DNA of 64,000 bases from contig NZ_CP012946.1 of the NCBI RefSeq assembly GCF_001402875.1, positions 846,001 to 910,000 of the forward strand, read 5' to 3'. Positions 60,534-64,000 of this stretch are shown one piece after another (positions within the stretch are counted from its first letter, which is position 1; the number at the start of each line of letters is the position of its first letter). The notes beneath the pieces are model-generated. The model did no database searches. It saw nothing but the letters and a program-made list of their open reading frames with translations, and was not told the origin of the DNA. The position numbers were made by a program, and so were the translations under genes. This DNA is from Blastochloris viridis (lineage in GTDB: Bacteria > Pseudomonadota > Alphaproteobacteria > Rhizobiales > Xanthobacteraceae).

Positions 60534-61013
60534 TCAGTCGGCCGCCGGCCACTCGACCGGCCGGGTCATGATGGCGTCGAGGTCGTAGGGGCAAACCTCG
60601 GGGAAGACGGAAAGGTCGAGGTCGGTCTCGCCGGACGCTTCGAGCCGGGCAGTTTCGTAGGCGTCGGCCAGCACCTCCGCCAGCACGCCTTTCAGGCCCG
60701 GATTTTCCCGGAGCACCCTGGCCTCGTTCTTGCGGTGGACGGCAATGCTGAGGGTCCAGCTGCGGGTGCGCTTCTCGGGCTGGAAATCCCATTTCAACAG
60801 GTGCATCAGCACCAGCCGCAAGGCGCTTTCCAGCTTCCACTTTTCTGATTTGCCCACGTCCTCGATCTCGTCGGCGAGGTGTGCGATGTCGAGCTCGGAC
60901 CATTTGCCGGCGCGCAGCAATGCCGCCTGCTCGAACGCCCAGCTATAGGTGTCGTCCTCGTAGCGCACCGTGGCCTTTCCGAGCTTCGGCGCCTTGTTCG
61001 CGACGTCGTCCAT
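60534..61013 (-). CDS. DUF29 family protein
   Basis: A 159-residue protein with the DUF29 pattern: YEDDTYSWAFEQAALLRAGKWSELDIAHLADEIEDVGKSEKWKLESAL near the start and MHLLKWDFQPEKRTRSW in the middle. The family is common in cyanobacteria and proteobacteria, and its role is unknown. It sits between the acyl-CoA dehydrogenase and CoA hydrolase genes on the same strand. Confidence 0.85.
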   Translation of the reverse strand: MDDVANKAPKLGKATVRYEDDTYSWAFEQAALLRAGKWSELDIAHLADEIEDVGKSEKWKLESALRLVLMHLLKWDFQPEKRTRSWTLSIAVHRKNEARVLRENPGLKGVLAEVLADAYETARLEASGETDLDLSVFPEVCPYDLDAIMTRPVEWPAAD

Positions 61014-61034
61014 CGCCGCCTCCCTGAGAGCCCC

Positions 61035-63441
<2,407 letters not shown>

Positions 63442-63509
63442 GCGGACGCGCGTGGCGGAATAGCGTCAGCGTATTCCGCCACGCGCCAGACCCTCGATCG
63501 GGCGTCCCT

Positions 63510-63594
63510 TGGCGACCGAAGAAGGCTATCGCCGGGGGACGACCGAACCCCCTGTTCTCGCATGGCTTCGCCATGCTCGCCGGGGACGACCGGT
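63510..63594. repeat. Degenerate element B-type hairpin
   Basis: Contains cgccgggggacgaccg, tcgcatggcttcgccatgc and gccggggacgacc, with inverted arms, between the convergent stops at 63441 and 63614. Confidence 0.45.
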
Positions 63595-63613
63595 CGAGGT
63601 TCCGGATTTCCGC

Positions 63614-64000
63614 TCACCCGCCGCGCAAGAAGCGGGCGATCGCCTCGACAAGCCCTGGCGCCAGCGGCAGCGCGGGATCGCCATAGGTGGCGAGGTTGGC
63701 GGCGCGCTCGCCCGGCGCTGCCTTCAGCACGTGGTTCATGCCGGGAATCACCACCAGCTGCGCGGCCGGGTTGGCGGCGGCGAGCCGGCGGGCGTCGGCC
63801 TCGCCGATCTGGAGGTCGGCCGAGCCCTGCACGATCAGCACCTCGCAGGCGACCTTGGCGAGTTCGGCGGCGGGATCGAGCGGGAACCATGACATCAGAT
63901 AGGGCTGCACGCTCGGCCGGTAGAGCGGGGCGAGTGCGGCCGGCACCTCCGCCACCGCATCGCCGCGGCTCAGCGCCTCGGCGATGCCGCGGAAGGCGTT
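63614..64000 (-). CDS. Alpha/beta hydrolase, C-terminal part (runs off the window)
   Basis: The frame is open to the right edge, so the first part is missing. Visible are the catalytic acid region CEVLIVQGSADLQIGEADARRLA and the catalytic His in VVIPGMNHVLK. The nucleophile elbow is beyond the edge. Probably a serine esterase/hydrolase of the prolyl or dienelactone type; substrate unknown. Confidence 0.8.
   Translation of the reverse strand, partial: NAFRGIAEALSRGDAVAEVPAALAPLYRPSVQPYLMSWFPLDPAAELAKVACEVLIVQGSADLQIGEADARRLAAANPAAQLVVIPGMNHVLKAAPGERAANLATYGDPALPLAPGLVEAIARFLRGG

Overview
The window is a high-GC alphaproteobacterial chromosome segment. Its conserved gene orders (rpoZ-rsh-pdxJ-acpS-lepB-rnc-era, ldtR near an L,D-transpeptidase, the DUF6163 and DUF2865 families) point to Hyphomicrobiales. 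An intact pioABC set for phototrophic Fe(II) oxidation suggests a purple nonsulfur relative of Rhodopseudomonas, Rhodoplanes, Blastochloris or Rhodomicrobium. The genus is inference; no photosynthesis genes lie in the window.

Layout. 1-2.9 kb: the end of a TRAP solute-binding protein gene, convergent with TRAP permease genes dctQ-dctM. 3.1-8.2 kb: moaA, a DUF971 protein, an L,D-transpeptidase, two small genes with low-complexity Thr/Gly/Lys/Pro tracts (one an orphan BrnA-like antitoxin) and a tandem universal stress protein. A tRNA-Val(CAC) follows. 8.5-13.6 kb is the main feature: an 855-bp gene-free leader rich in inverted repeats, then pioA (decaheme cytochrome), pioB (outer-membrane barrel) and pioC (Tat-exported HiPIP), closed by a strong hairpin. 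Facing it is a soluble chemoreceptor with an embedded PilZ domain.

15.6-33.6 kb is mostly housekeeping: nadE, dgkA, class II DAHP synthase, glutathione reductase, two DUF2059 proteins, rpiA, gph, a DUF2865 protein, a MarR regulator, an orphan TRAP binding protein, a CreA-like protein, cysS, a GNAT enzyme and cimA. 33.9-46.1 kb holds a LOG protein, an exported superoxide dismutase, a type 5 uracil-DNA glycosylase, a NYN protein, then rpoZ, rsh, pdxJ, acpS, lepB, rnc, era, a diheme cytochrome c peroxidase and recO. 46.3-52.2 kb is more accessory: small membrane proteins, a SEC-C protein with an Asp-rich tract, a PAS-GAF-PAS-HWE-receiver hybrid kinase, and an AT-rich solitary ParA-type ATPase that looks horizontally acquired. 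52.2-64 kb has parC, ldt and ldtR, a probable valine-degradation cluster (acyl-CoA dehydrogenase, 3-hydroxyisobutyryl-CoA hydrolase, 3-hydroxyisobutyrate dehydrogenase), hemB and the end of an alpha/beta hydrolase gene.

Gaps between genes carry two recurrent repeat types. Element A is about 100-130 bp with a ctcgccgaaa core hairpin (five copies). Element B is built from inverted cccgggacgac / gtcatcccgg motifs and includes a 116-bp tandem array at 17.8-18.4 kb.

Functionally, PioABC should carry electrons from extracellular Fe(II), or another external donor, across the outer membrane to a periplasmic HiPIP. Nearby sensory genes could tie behaviour to redox state, but that link is inference.
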